64,000 bases of DNA from Candidatus Koribacter versatilis Ellin345 (GTDB taxonomy: Bacteria > Acidobacteriota > Terriglobia > Terriglobales > Acidobacteriaceae): NCBI RefSeq assembly GCF_000014005.1, contig NC_008009.1, positions 310,001-374,000 of the forward strand, read 5' to 3'. The position numbers and the translations under genes are program-made. Each line of letters starts with the position of its first letter. Positions within the stretch are counted from its first letter, which is position 1. This document shows, one piece after another, positions 26,532 through 37,991 of this stretch. Below the pieces are notes generated by a model. That model was not told the DNA's origin, did not search any database, and saw nothing but the letters and a program-made list of their open reading frames with translations.

Positions 26532-27449
26532 CTAGCGAAACGAGACGTGCTCGATAACGGCATTGGGAACTTGCCTGATTCGACTCTTTGTGTGGGCAGG
26601 CCCTTGATACGCGTGTTTGTCCTTGTTGGTCACAAAAACACCGATCAGGTATCCCACTGTCGAACCAACCACCACGTCTGAAGGAAAATGCTCCCCCGCA
26701 GTAACTCTCGTTAGCGACACCGTCGCCGCTAATCCGTACATCGCTAATTGGACAGGCGTCTTCGGATACTCTTTGGCGACGACGGTGGCGAGTGTCCAGG
26801 CGACCGCCGAATGCCCCGACGGAAACGAGCCACTGCTGAAGTTGCCTGCGAAGAAATTTCCCTCGCTGTTATTCGTATACGGCCGCTCGCGCGAGAAGAC
26901 GAGTTTCATCGCGCCAGTGAGCAAAAGAGTGTCCACGGTAGCCTCGGCGGACAGCAATCCAGTGCGCTGAGCATGTTCGTCATGCGTCGCTAAGCCGGTT
27001 ATTAAGATCCCGCCTGCTACGGCGGCTGTGCCGTACGTGCACCCATCCGAAATGTGAAGTCCACTCTGGTGCCAAGAAACCGGAACCTGCTGGGCCACGG
27101 TTTCATCAGTTGCGATCAAGGCACCGGTCGCGCCCAGGGCGATGGCGTCCAATACGAGTGCTTTCTTCTGAAATGGAGCGCCGATGATTCGTACTTCGTC
27201 CTGCGCCACGGTCTTCGCTGCCCTCCCTACGGTCTCTCCAAACGCAGCGGAAGAGCTTGGTTTTGAAGCCGACGGCGCATCCGGCAACCGCGCCTCGACA
27301 TTCGCGTCAGAGCTGGTTACTGCTTCTTGCGCGGAGATGTGGACGATGCCGAAGATGGCCATCAACAGAATCAAGACCACCTTCGGGACGCCATTCGGCT
27401 GTAGATTGCGTGGCTGGAGACTGAGAAGGAATCGGACTGGAGAGTTCAT
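26532..27449 (-). CDS. PAP2-family membrane phosphatase
   Basis: The 305-residue protein has the three motifs of the PAP2 phosphatidic-acid/undecaprenyl-pyrophosphate phosphatase superfamily: KLVFSRERP, FPSGHS and TRVTAGEHFPSD. An N-terminal signal or helix (VVLILLMAIFGIVHISA) is followed by a Ser/Pro-rich linker and several membrane-associated helices, so the active site faces the periplasm. Members act on lipid phosphates, undecaprenyl pyrophosphate or lipid A phosphates. Its position between the YVTN and PepSY-like genes, next to an envelope two-component system, suggests a membrane-stress role. No regulator box was seen before it. Confidence 0.9.
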   Translation of the reverse strand: MNSPVRFLLSLQPRNLQPNGVPKVVLILLMAIFGIVHISAQEAVTSSDANVEARLPDAPSASKPSSSAAFGETVGRAAKTVAQDEVRIIGAPFQKKALVLDAIALGATGALIATDETVAQQVPVSWHQSGLHISDGCTYGTAAVAGGILITGLATHDEHAQRTGLLSAEATVDTLLLTGAMKLVFSRERPYTNNSEGNFFAGNFSSGSFPSGHSAVAWTLATVVAKEYPKTPVQLAMYGLAATVSLTRVTAGEHFPSDVVVGSTVGYLIGVFVTNKDKHAYQGPAHTKSRIRQVPNAVIEHVSFR

Positions 27450-27548
27450 GGTGGCACCGGAACTACGAGGCAGATAGAAGTGGACTTGTATTTAGCCGAC
27501 AATGTGAGATGAGGGTTGTCCCGCTGATTGGGTGACGCCTTCCAGCGC

Positions 27549-28019
27549 CTACTCTTCGTGATCTAGCGGGTTGCCGTTTGGACCGACCTGAATCTCTGAT
27601 CGTTTCCCGTTGGTGACGACTTTCGCCTCATACGCAACGAGATGGCCGTGTTTGGTAAGCGACTCGACCTTTCCGATCTTTCCGGTTCCCGCTTTCTTGA
27701 TCAGACCTTCTTGTACCGGGAGATCCAGCGATTCGAAGTCCACCTGTTCTTCCACTTCGACGACCGCACCATCGCCGTCAATCAGAACGTCCTTACTGCG
27801 GCCGTGGAAGGTCATTTCGGCTTCGTAGTATGTGTGTCCGTTCTCGCTTTCCTCCGAAAACCCTTTGAGGACCGCACCGCGGCTTTGTTCGTCAACGGTC
27901 TTTTGAACGGCGACCGGCAAATCTTTTCGCTGAACCTTTCGTTCTCCAGGTTCAGCAACAGCCGCACCTACAACCAAACACGAGAGTGTTAACACTAGTA
28001 CGGATACTCGGAAGCGCAC
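27549..28019 (-). CDS. Secreted PepSY-like protein
   Basis: The 156-residue protein starts with GTG (AGGAGG 6-7 nt upstream) and a signal peptide (VSVLVLTLSCLVVGAAVA). Two related segments follow, each like a PepSY/BLIP unit: VQKTVDEQSRGAVLKGFSEE with YYEAEMTFHGRSKDVLIDGD, then VQEGLIKKAGTGKIGKVESL with AYEAKVVTNGKRSEIQVGPN. PepSY proteins are often periplasmic inhibitors or sensors tied to two-component systems. A direct repeat with an 11-bp period 37 bp before the start resembles the box at 25353-25374, so the nearby regulator may control it. Confidence 0.75.
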   Translation of the reverse strand: MRFRVSVLVLTLSCLVVGAAVAEPGERKVQRKDLPVAVQKTVDEQSRGAVLKGFSEESENGHTYYEAEMTFHGRSKDVLIDGDGAVVEVEEQVDFESLDLPVQEGLIKKAGTGKIGKVESLTKHGHLVAYEAKVVTNGKRSEIQVGPNGNPLDHEE

Positions 28020-28055
28020 GGTGACCTCCTATCGCGACGATTATCCGCGTCATAC

Positions 28056-28072
28056 CTGAAAGTTATCTGAAG
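28056..28072. promoter_or_regulatory. Second candidate response-regulator box (CTGAA direct repeat, 11-bp period)
   Basis: CTGAAA at 28056 and CTGAAG at 28067 are exactly 11 bp apart, 37 bp upstream of the PepSY-like gene. The tandem repeat at 25353-25374 contains the same CTGAAA core at the same spacing. Confidence 0.5.
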
Positions 28073-28216
28073 GCAAAAGCGAAACGTGGCAATCGTGCTG
28101 TGAGCACAGTAAATAGAACGGTTCAGCGATTAAGTTCGTTTGGCTCCAGCTTTTTGTTTCTGCTCCGTCCGAAGGCATTTCTATTTAGTCTGTAACTCCT
28201 CGTGAAAGCAACGCAT

Positions 28217-28244
28217 GAAAAAAGCCCCGGTGGGTGCCGGGGCT
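28217..28244 (-). terminator. Rho-independent terminator of the TonB receptor gene
   Basis: On the minus strand, AGCCCCGG and CCGGGGCT arms (28237-28244 and 28223-28230) with a 6-nt loop are followed by TTTTTT. It lies 16 nt after the receptor stop codon. Confidence 0.9.
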
Positions 28245-28260
28245 CGGAGGTTCGATTGCG

Positions 28261-31638
<3,378 letters not shown>

Positions 31639-31950
31639 GATTCGCCTCTGAGGAGTGGTAGTGCCGGTTTGAAAGGTAGGGGAATACGGGAGAATGCGAA
31701 AACCGGAGTTAAAGCCCGGCTTCAAGCTTGCCAACGCCAACAAGGGCAACCGATTGCTGGAGACAGAAGGTCCCTCCGCAATTCGAGATGATTGGCTTAA
31801 TCATGGTTTTCCCCTTGTGGCACCGAAGTGTTACAAGGGGATACTCACAATGTCAAGAAACTTTGCATATCGATACATTTTCGAGTGACGAACGCCGCGA
31901 TGCTCGCGACCAGCCGATGTTTCGGGGTCAATAACTCGTTCAACGAGCTG
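31639..31950. other. Upstream region of the TonB receptor; inverted repeats only
   Basis: No gene is seen here. At 31811-31840 the arms CCCCTTGT and ACAAGGGG extend through two possible G-U pairs and CAC/GTG to a 13-position stem closed by CGAA. ATGATT/AATCAT (31788-31804) lies next to it. These are 150-200 bp before the receptor start, and could be an operator or a leader structure. Confidence 0.4.
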
Positions 31951-32204
31951 TTCGCCGGATGGCCAGCGGAAGTGCGTTTTTATGCCGGCGGGTGCGCCGA
32001 AGTTGGGTGTGCCGTCGGGATTCCAGGTGAAGGGCTGCGCGCGCGGAGATCGCTGATTGGCGCAACCTTGGTGGGGCCGGAGTTGGCGTGGTAGAGGATC
32101 CAATCCTGTTTGCCGTTATCAGTTTGGAAGAATGAGTTGTGACCGGGGGAGTAGGCGTCGTGGAATGTGACCCATGGATCGGGACCGACCGGGAGCAGTG
32201 GGTT
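31951..32204 (-). pseudogene. GH43-type arabinosidase remnant (3' end, frameshifted)
   Basis: Two overlapping frames together match the C-terminal part of a GH43 glycosidase. The first reads AYSPGHNSFFQTDNGKQDW and ILYHANSGP. Near 32066 the match moves to another frame and reads GCANQRSPRAQPFTWNPDG, then TPNFGAPAG and a closing PSGE. One missing base in an AAGG(G)TT context would restore the frame. Everything before NPLLP, about two thirds of such an enzyme including its catalytic residues, is absent; the GH5-like gene lies there instead. It is therefore a dead fragment, consistent with loss of an arabinan-degrading enzyme from this cluster. The family call rests on the GPGHNSFF, YHA and RSPRAQPF patterns. 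Confidence 0.7.
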
Positions 32205-32298
32205 CACGAGAATCTTCGGGTTTTTCGGCGGCTGCGCAGGCCTGCCAATCGCGAAACTCAGAACATCAAGCAAGGCCAGCGCAGCCGAAGGGGACGCA

Positions 32299-33450
32299 TC
32301 AGTTTGTTCCTGAATCTCCAGAGTTCCCGTTGGCCTGCGATGTTAAATTGCGGATGATTTCGGCTTCGCGAGCGCGGTAGGGACGACCATCGGCGTAGAA
32401 GACTTCGTGGAACCACGCGACCGGCGGCTCCAGAACGTAAGGACGCTTCCAAGAATCCCACGGCAAATTGGTCTGCGTTTTTCCGACAACCAATCCCCAG
32501 TTGATGGCGCCGACGTGCTCTTTGAGTGCGACGGGTAAGACTGTGTCGAAGGTGCTGCCTGCGGGACGAGCCATATATTCGGTGCAGATGATGGGCCGGT
32601 TGTAGGCGCGGAGCCAGTTGATACGCTCTTCGAAAGTTTCCGGCCAGTCGTAGCTGTGGAAGGTGATGATGTCGGACTGTTCCAGCTGGATTTTCGCGGT
32701 TGGAATGGCCTTATCCAGAGATGAATAGTCGCCGCGCCACACGCCACTGGTGAGTGGTTGGATGGGATGCATCTCACGCGCCCATTCGAAAACTTGAGGC
32801 AGGAGTTTATTGACGTAGTCGGCTTTGTACGGCAGCTCGACGCGCTCGTAGGCAGGCTTGTTGTCGTTGTCGGGCTCATTCCAAACATCCCAGGCGAGGA
32901 TGCGTTGATCGTTGGCGAATTTGCCGACCACGCCCTGCACGTATGCCTTCAGCCGCGGATACTCCGCGGGATCTTCGAGTCCTTTGCGGCCGGGGCTCTG
33001 CATCCATCCAGAGTTGTGCACGCCGGGAACGGGCGGATGCTGCGGACCGAGCTTGGGATTTGGGTCCCATACGGAGTCGAAGATCACAAGCATGGGGCGG
33101 ATGTGGTGTTTGGCGCAGATGCCGAGAAATTGATCGAGGCGCTTGGTGAAGCCGGCGGCATCCTGCTGCCAGAGAAGATCGTGCAGGAAGACCCGCATGG
33201 TGTTCATGCCGAGGCCTTCGGCCCATCCGAGCTCGCGGTCGATCTCCTGCGGGTTGAAAGTGTCGGCCTGCCACATCTCGAGTTCGTTGATCGCGTCGGT
33301 GGGAATGAAGTTGCTGCCGACGAGCCAGGGCTGCTGCTTGTACCACTGCGCGGCTTTTTCTTCCGTCCAGCGCGGGGTTTGTGCGACCGCAGTGAAAGAG
33401 ACGAGGAGGAGGAGAAGACCGATGAGTTGCTGCTTTCGATGTGAACGCAC
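32299..33450 (-). CDS. Secreted GH5-like glycoside hydrolase
   Basis: The 383-residue protein has a signal peptide (LIGLLLLLVSFTAVAQ). The (beta/alpha)8 hydrolase motifs are visible: E192 in WDVWNEPDND as acid/base, HSYDW before strand 7, and E291 in IICTEYMARP as the nucleophile. This fits clan GH-A, near GH5; homologues are often labelled cellulase or xylanase-like. Its substrate is probably a plant or microbial polysaccharide. It starts 15 bp after the SCO1-like pseudogene on the same strand and is followed by the GH43 remnant, so its original operon has been disrupted on both sides. Confidence 0.85.
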   Translation of the reverse strand: MRSHRKQQLIGLLLLLVSFTAVAQTPRWTEEKAAQWYKQQPWLVGSNFIPTDAINELEMWQADTFNPQEIDRELGWAEGLGMNTMRVFLHDLLWQQDAAGFTKRLDQFLGICAKHHIRPMLVIFDSVWDPNPKLGPQHPPVPGVHNSGWMQSPGRKGLEDPAEYPRLKAYVQGVVGKFANDQRILAWDVWNEPDNDNKPAYERVELPYKADYVNKLLPQVFEWAREMHPIQPLTSGVWRGDYSSLDKAIPTAKIQLEQSDIITFHSYDWPETFEERINWLRAYNRPIICTEYMARPAGSTFDTVLPVALKEHVGAINWGLVVGKTQTNLPWDSWKRPYVLEPPVAWFHEVFYADGRPYRAREAEIIRNLTSQANGNSGDSGTN

Positions 33451-33465
33451 TTTGCCTCCGAGGAA

Positions 33466-34069
33466 TCAACGCTGGTGAAGCACGTTCTCGACGAGATCGC
33501 CGAGTTATTGCGCCGTGAATTCGTTGCCTTCGAGATTTGCTACCAGTTTGCCTTTGCGATCGAGTATCGCGGTATGGAAGGAATGGATGTAGAGACCTTC
33601 GTCCGGGTAATAGTTCATGTCGAAATAGTGGCAGACCTTCTGCACTTGATCGAGGGAGCCGGAGAGAACATGCCAGCCTTTCGGGTCAGCGTTCCATTTT
33701 GGCGCATAGCTCGCGAGGGTCTCCGGTTGGTCGTGGCCGGTGTCGATGACGATATTGAGCAGCACGAGATCGCCGCTGACGATCTGACCCAGTAGCCGCC
33801 ATCGGTGGTGATGTCGGTAGAGAGCTGCTTTGCGAGGGGGCTGCGAAGTCTTCGCCCTTCTGCAGGCGCTGAAGAATGGACTCGGCCTGGGGATCGGTGT
33901 CGACGACGATGATGCGGATTCCAACTTCTTTCGATGGCGGCTGCTGGGGGATGACTTGTACCGGCAAGGTCAGGATTGAGCCGAGTAAAACGCTTCCCCA
34001 CCAACGAATTCTGAGCCAGGCAAATTGCACGGAACCACCGCGCATCGCGGAGAGACCGCGTGCCGCCAA
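33466..34069 (-). pseudogene. Chimeric, frameshifted PpiC-SCO1 pseudogene
   Basis: Three frames must be joined to read it. The first (from 34069) has a signal-like start and a PpiC/SurA-type piece, VGIRIIVVDTDPQAESIL then QRLQKGEDFAA. After a G5 run at 33836-33840 the frame changes to LAKQLSTDITTDGGYW. At about 33788 a further shift, restored by one extra G, gives GQIVSGDL and an SCO1/SenC C-terminal half (WHVLSGSLDQVQKV, HSFHTAILDRKGKLVANLEG). A TAA at 33505 then cuts off LGDLVENVLHQR, the usual end. So the N-terminal rotamase part and the C-terminal copper-chaperone part come from different families, apparently fused by deletion and then decayed. SCO1 proteins help build cytochrome oxidase; this one cannot. 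Confidence 0.75.
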
Positions 34070-34146
34070 AATATAACAGTTTTTCGAGTAATCGTTTGCC
34101 CGAAGCGGGCACCAAGAGGCGCTGGAAGCCGTGTATATTAGCGGGA

Positions 34147-36009
34147 ATGTCCCTGGGGATCCTCTCGCGATCGAGCCGCGATCGCTGCTTTTCGTTTTTC
34201 CTGGCTGCGGCTTTGAGCCTGCTGAATCCGCACGTTTCCGCGGGCCAGGAGCCCAATGCCGGCCAAGGCATGGGCGTTTCTACCTCCGGTACTCACGCGG
34301 CAGTTCTCGACAACCAGAAGCGGCCGATTACAGCCGGCGGATTCGTGGACACCGGGCCTGTGGTGTTTCAGGACATCACTGCTCAAGCCGGGCTTGCCGC
34401 CTGGAACCACGTGATGGGTTCGGAGAAAAAACAATTCATTTTGGAGACGGTCGGATCGGGCGTCGCTCTGCTCGATTACGACAACGACGGTTGGTTGGAC
34501 ATTTACGTTGTGAACGGCTCGACCTACGATGCTTTGAACGGTAAGGCGGACTCGCCGCATGCAGCGCTATTTCACAACAATCACGACGGAACGTTCACGG
34601 ATGTAGCCAAGCAGGCGGGCGTGACCAACAATCGCTGGGGCTTCGGCGTTGCAGTGGGCGACTACGACAACGACGGCTGGCCCGACGTGTACGTGACGAA
34701 TTTCGGTAAGAATCGCCTGTACCACAACAATCATGATGGGACGTTTACCGACGTTGCGGAGAAAGCGGGCGTCGCGCTAGGCGGGTGGTCCACTGGGCCC
34801 ACGTTTGGCGACTACGATGGCGATGGAAAGCTGGATCTATTCGTTCCGGGATATGTGCAGTACGACATTGCGCACCCGCCAGTACCCGGCTCGGATGTGG
34901 TTGCATTTTCGACTTGCGAATTCCGCGGCATCAAGGTGATGTGCGGTCCGCGCGGACTGAAGGGCGAGCAGGACCACCTCTTCCATAACAATGGCGACGG
35001 TACGTTCACGGACGTGAGCGAGAAGGCCGGCGTCAGCGATAAGAACGGGTACTACGGACTCGCTTCGGTGTTCGTCGATCTCAATAACGATGGCCGCGTG
35101 GACCTCGCCGTGGCTGACGACTCGACGCCGAACTATCTCTACATCAACAAGAACAATGGGACCTTTGAGGATGCCAGCTATGCGTCGGGATATGCGCTGA
35201 ATGAGGACGGACACGAGACTGCATCCATGGGGATTGCGGTGGGGGACTATCGCAATAACGGGCTGCTGGACCTCTACAACACGGTGTTCTCGGACGATTA
35301 CAACCCGCTGTATCGCAATGATGGCGATGGGAACTTTACCGAAGTCAGCTACTCGATGGGAATCGCGGAGTGGACTATTCCATTCCTCGGATGGGGCACC
35401 GTGTTTCTCGATTTCGACAACGATGGCTGGAAAGATTTGCTGGTTGCGAACGGGCATGTGTATCCCGAAGTAGACAAGAGCGATTGGGGTACGACCTTCA
35501 AGCAACGTCCGCTATTGATGCATAACGTGAAAGGCAAATTCGAACTGATGCCGGCGGTTACCGGATCGGCGCTGGCGAGTGTTTATGCAGGGCGCGGTCT
35601 GGCATACGGCGATCTCTTCAACGACGGCAAGATCGATGCGGTGATCAATCAACTCGCGGGGCCACCCGCGGTGTTGCGCAACGTGAGTGCCGACAAAAAC
35701 CACTGGATCGCCTTCAAACTCGTCGGCGGCCCCAAGAGCCCGCGCGATGCCGTGGGCGCAGCCGTGTATGTGACTGCGGGCGTAATACGCCGGAGGGACG
35801 ATGTGTTGAGCGGCGGGAGTTTCGCGTCGTCCAACGACCAACGGGTCCACTTCGGATTGGGCGAATCAGCAACCGCGGATGCAGTGGAAATCCATTGGCC
35901 GAGTGGCGTCATCCAAAAGCTCACCTCGTCGTTGCCGGCAGATAGGTACTACACCCTCGAAGAGGGGAAAACGCCGGTGCCGCAGACGCAGGGCAACGCG
36001 AAACCGTAA
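34147..36009 (+). CDS. Secreted FG-GAP/ASPIC-UnbV (CRTAC1-like) protein
   Basis: About 620 residues from the ATG at 34147 (an upstream in-frame start at 34060 is less likely). A signal peptide (CFSFFLAAALSLLNPHVSA) is followed by FG-GAP/VCBS beta-propeller repeats with calcium-binding D-x-D-x-D-G loops: DYDNDGWLDIYVVN, DYDNDGWPDVYVTN, DYDGDGKLDLFV, DLNNDGRVDLAVAD and DFDNDGWKDLLVANG. The C-terminal ASPIC/UnbV domain reads DAVGAAVYVTAG ... GLGESATADAVEIHWPSG. Such proteins are extracellular and probably bind other proteins or sugars; the function is not established. It is divergent from the PpiC-SCO pseudogene and convergent with GH127. Confidence 0.9.
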   Translation: MSLGILSRSSRDRCFSFFLAAALSLLNPHVSAGQEPNAGQGMGVSTSGTHAAVLDNQKRPITAGGFVDTGPVVFQDITAQAGLAAWNHVMGSEKKQFILETVGSGVALLDYDNDGWLDIYVVNGSTYDALNGKADSPHAALFHNNHDGTFTDVAKQAGVTNNRWGFGVAVGDYDNDGWPDVYVTNFGKNRLYHNNHDGTFTDVAEKAGVALGGWSTGPTFGDYDGDGKLDLFVPGYVQYDIAHPPVPGSDVVAFSTCEFRGIKVMCGPRGLKGEQDHLFHNNGDGTFTDVSEKAGVSDKNGYYGLASVFVDLNNDGRVDLAVADDSTPNYLYINKNNGTFEDASYASGYALNEDGHETASMGIAVGDYRNNGLLDLYNTVFSDDYNPLYRNDGDGNFTEVSYSMGIAEWTIPFLGWGTVFLDFDNDGWKDLLVANGHVYPEVDKSDWGTTFKQRPLLMHNVKGKFELMPAVTGSALASVYAGRGLAYGDLFNDGKIDAVINQLAGPPAVLRNVSADKNHWIAFKLVGGPKSPRDAVGAAVYVTAGVIRRRDDVLSGGSFASSNDQRVHFGLGESATADAVEIHWPSGVIQKLTSSLPADRYYTLEEGKTPVPQTQGNAKP

Positions 36010-36155
36010 ACGCAGTTATGCCCGAAAAGGGCGCTCAAATCTGAGATACCGTTTCCCCATTTTGTTCTGTATCTGTGCCGGATTACGACATCCGTCTTTT
36101 TGCATGCGGAAGCTGAAAAGCAGCGCGTGGGTCTGCAAATCATGAACGACAAGCA

Positions 36156-37979
36156 CTAGATCTCAACGTACGTGCTGTAACTCTCATCCTGAATCTTTAG
36201 GAACGATCTAAAAACAACTTGCTTGCCACCGGCGGCGCGAACGCTCCAGTCGTTGTTGGCGGATGGCTTGGCGTCGAGCAGGTCGGAGCGATGAAAACGC
36301 GGCCGCGAATCGCCGATTGCGAACAACACTAAGGGGCCGTGAACAAGGGCTACGAGTTTCTCGTGTTGCCCATCGACGGGTTGCAACTCGAAGCCCATAG
36401 GCAGGTCGAGATCAATGCGATCGCCGTCCTTCCAAGTACGCCGGATTGCCGCGAATGCTCCCGGTTTCGCCGCAACGTCTGTGCGTTGGCCATTCACGCG
36501 AAGTGCAGGTTCGCTGGTGACCCACGCCGGAATCCTGATGTACAGAGTTTGTTCGACAGGCTGCGTGGTAGCGAATCGCATTGCGACGGAAGTCTCGAAC
36601 GGGTACTTCGTCTCCTGCGTGAGCTTGCAACTCCCATCGCTGGCCTTCCAGATGAGCGTCGAAGGAACAAATAGATTTACACAAACGCCGTCTGTCGCTT
36701 TGAGATAGATGCTGATGTGGTAATCCGCTGCGACTTGCGGAAGCGTGCCTGAGCAGCACGGCCACTTGTCGTTGTGATAGACCTTTTTGCCAACGGTAGC
36801 GTAATCCGAATAATAGAAGCTAGTTCCGTCCGGCTGGATCGGTTTGGCGCCGAGCACAGTGTTGTACATCACGCGCTCCATGCTGTCGCCGTAAGTGGAG
36901 TCGCCGTCGGTTTGGAGAAGATATCGTGTCAGTTTGAAATGTGCGTACGCGCCGCAAGGAGTCTCGAAGCTCGAGTGCGACTTTTCCAGGCTGTCGCCAA
37001 GCTGGCCTTTGTTGAACTCTACAAATGCCTCGCTCGGTCCCCATCCGCCAGTGGCAAAGCTTTGTTCGGCGACCATGCGAAAGCCATTCCGCGCCGCTTT
37101 GCGGTGCCGTTCGCTGTCGAGCGTGAGGTAGGCCTGCATCGCCGAACAGAAGGCATTCATGTGGCTATAGGCGTGCTCACCCGCGAGCACGTTGATACCC
37201 TCCGAGAGCGGATTGAAATAGGTATCGTCTTCCAGGAAACGAGTTCCGAGCTCGCGATAGAACTTGTTGCCCGTCCGGCGATAGGCGAGGAACAGATTCT
37301 CCGGCAGCGTGTAGCTCTCGTCCCACGTGAACGACTCATCTTTGTGGGGCCGTGCCCGCTGCTCCGCTCGCGACAATGCTTTTTCAGGAAGATATTGCAA
37401 CATGCCGCGCGTCAGCTTTTCGTGAATCGCCATCGCGTCGGGATCGTGTGCGAACTCGTGCGCGTCGATTAGCCCGCACGAGAGCTTGTCGTAGGTGTAG
37501 GCCGGTAGGCGATAGCCGGCGAAGAATGAAGCTTTGTCGTCGAGCGTGGCGCCGTAACCCTTCACCAGTCGATGAACCTTCGCCTTGGTCTCTTCCGATC
37601 CTGTGGCGGCATAGCATCGGGCCAACGCCGAAACATATTGGCCCAAGGTGTGCCCGGGAACGAAGCCGTGGAAGTCGCCCTTGGCGAGATCGAAGCCCGT
37701 GAGGTCGTACCAGCCACCCATGTCCTCGCCGGGCGCGGGCAGTCCGGCTTTCTGGCGGAAGACTTTCAGCAGGCGGTCTTCATCGAGCTTGAGAAAGAAC
37801 GCATGGTTCTCGTCAAACTGTTTCTTCAGCGGACCATCGAGTAGCTGAACATCCCCGTAGTTGAAGGTCGTGAACCGATGCGCTTGCGATGGTCCTGCTT
37901 GGGCAGCGGACAGCCGGCTCGCATAGGAGCCGGCTGCCGCAATTCCAGCAGTCTTTAGAAAATCCCGACGATCCAGCAT
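36156..37979 (-). CDS. GH127 beta-L-arabinofuranosidase (DUF1680)
   Basis: The 607-residue protein has a twin-arginine signal (LDRRDFLKTAGIAAAGSYAS), so it is exported folded. The (alpha/alpha)6 barrel carries the cysteine-based site of the family: E339 and C342 in SFETPCG and the C408-C409 pair in KWPCCSGTLPQ. In characterised GH127 enzymes a zinc-bound Cys is the nucleophile. A beta-sandwich follows (TLYIRIPAWVTSEPALRVNG). It releases L-arabinose from beta-linked chains such as plant glycoproteins. It is last in the araD-symporter-araB-epimerase operon, 12 bp after the epimerase gene; GAGGT precedes the ATG. The E-x-x-C spacing differs by one residue from the E-x-C I expect. Confidence 0.9.
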   Translation of the reverse strand: MLDRRDFLKTAGIAAAGSYASRLSAAQAGPSQAHRFTTFNYGDVQLLDGPLKKQFDENHAFFLKLDEDRLLKVFRQKAGLPAPGEDMGGWYDLTGFDLAKGDFHGFVPGHTLGQYVSALARCYAATGSEETKAKVHRLVKGYGATLDDKASFFAGYRLPAYTYDKLSCGLIDAHEFAHDPDAMAIHEKLTRGMLQYLPEKALSRAEQRARPHKDESFTWDESYTLPENLFLAYRRTGNKFYRELGTRFLEDDTYFNPLSEGINVLAGEHAYSHMNAFCSAMQAYLTLDSERHRKAARNGFRMVAEQSFATGGWGPSEAFVEFNKGQLGDSLEKSHSSFETPCGAYAHFKLTRYLLQTDGDSTYGDSMERVMYNTVLGAKPIQPDGTSFYYSDYATVGKKVYHNDKWPCCSGTLPQVAADYHISIYLKATDGVCVNLFVPSTLIWKASDGSCKLTQETKYPFETSVAMRFATTQPVEQTLYIRIPAWVTSEPALRVNGQRTDVAAKPGAFAAIRRTWKDGDRIDLDLPMGFELQPVDGQHEKLVALVHGPLVLFAIGDSRPRFHRSDLLDAKPSANNDWSVRAAGGKQVVFRSFLKIQDESYSTYVEI

Positions 37980-37991
37980 GCTGTACCTCGC

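Noticed and set aside
31831-32103. 90-codon minus-strand frame as a separate gene
   Set aside because: Its middle continues the GH43 match of the overlapping frame, so it is part of a frameshifted remnant.
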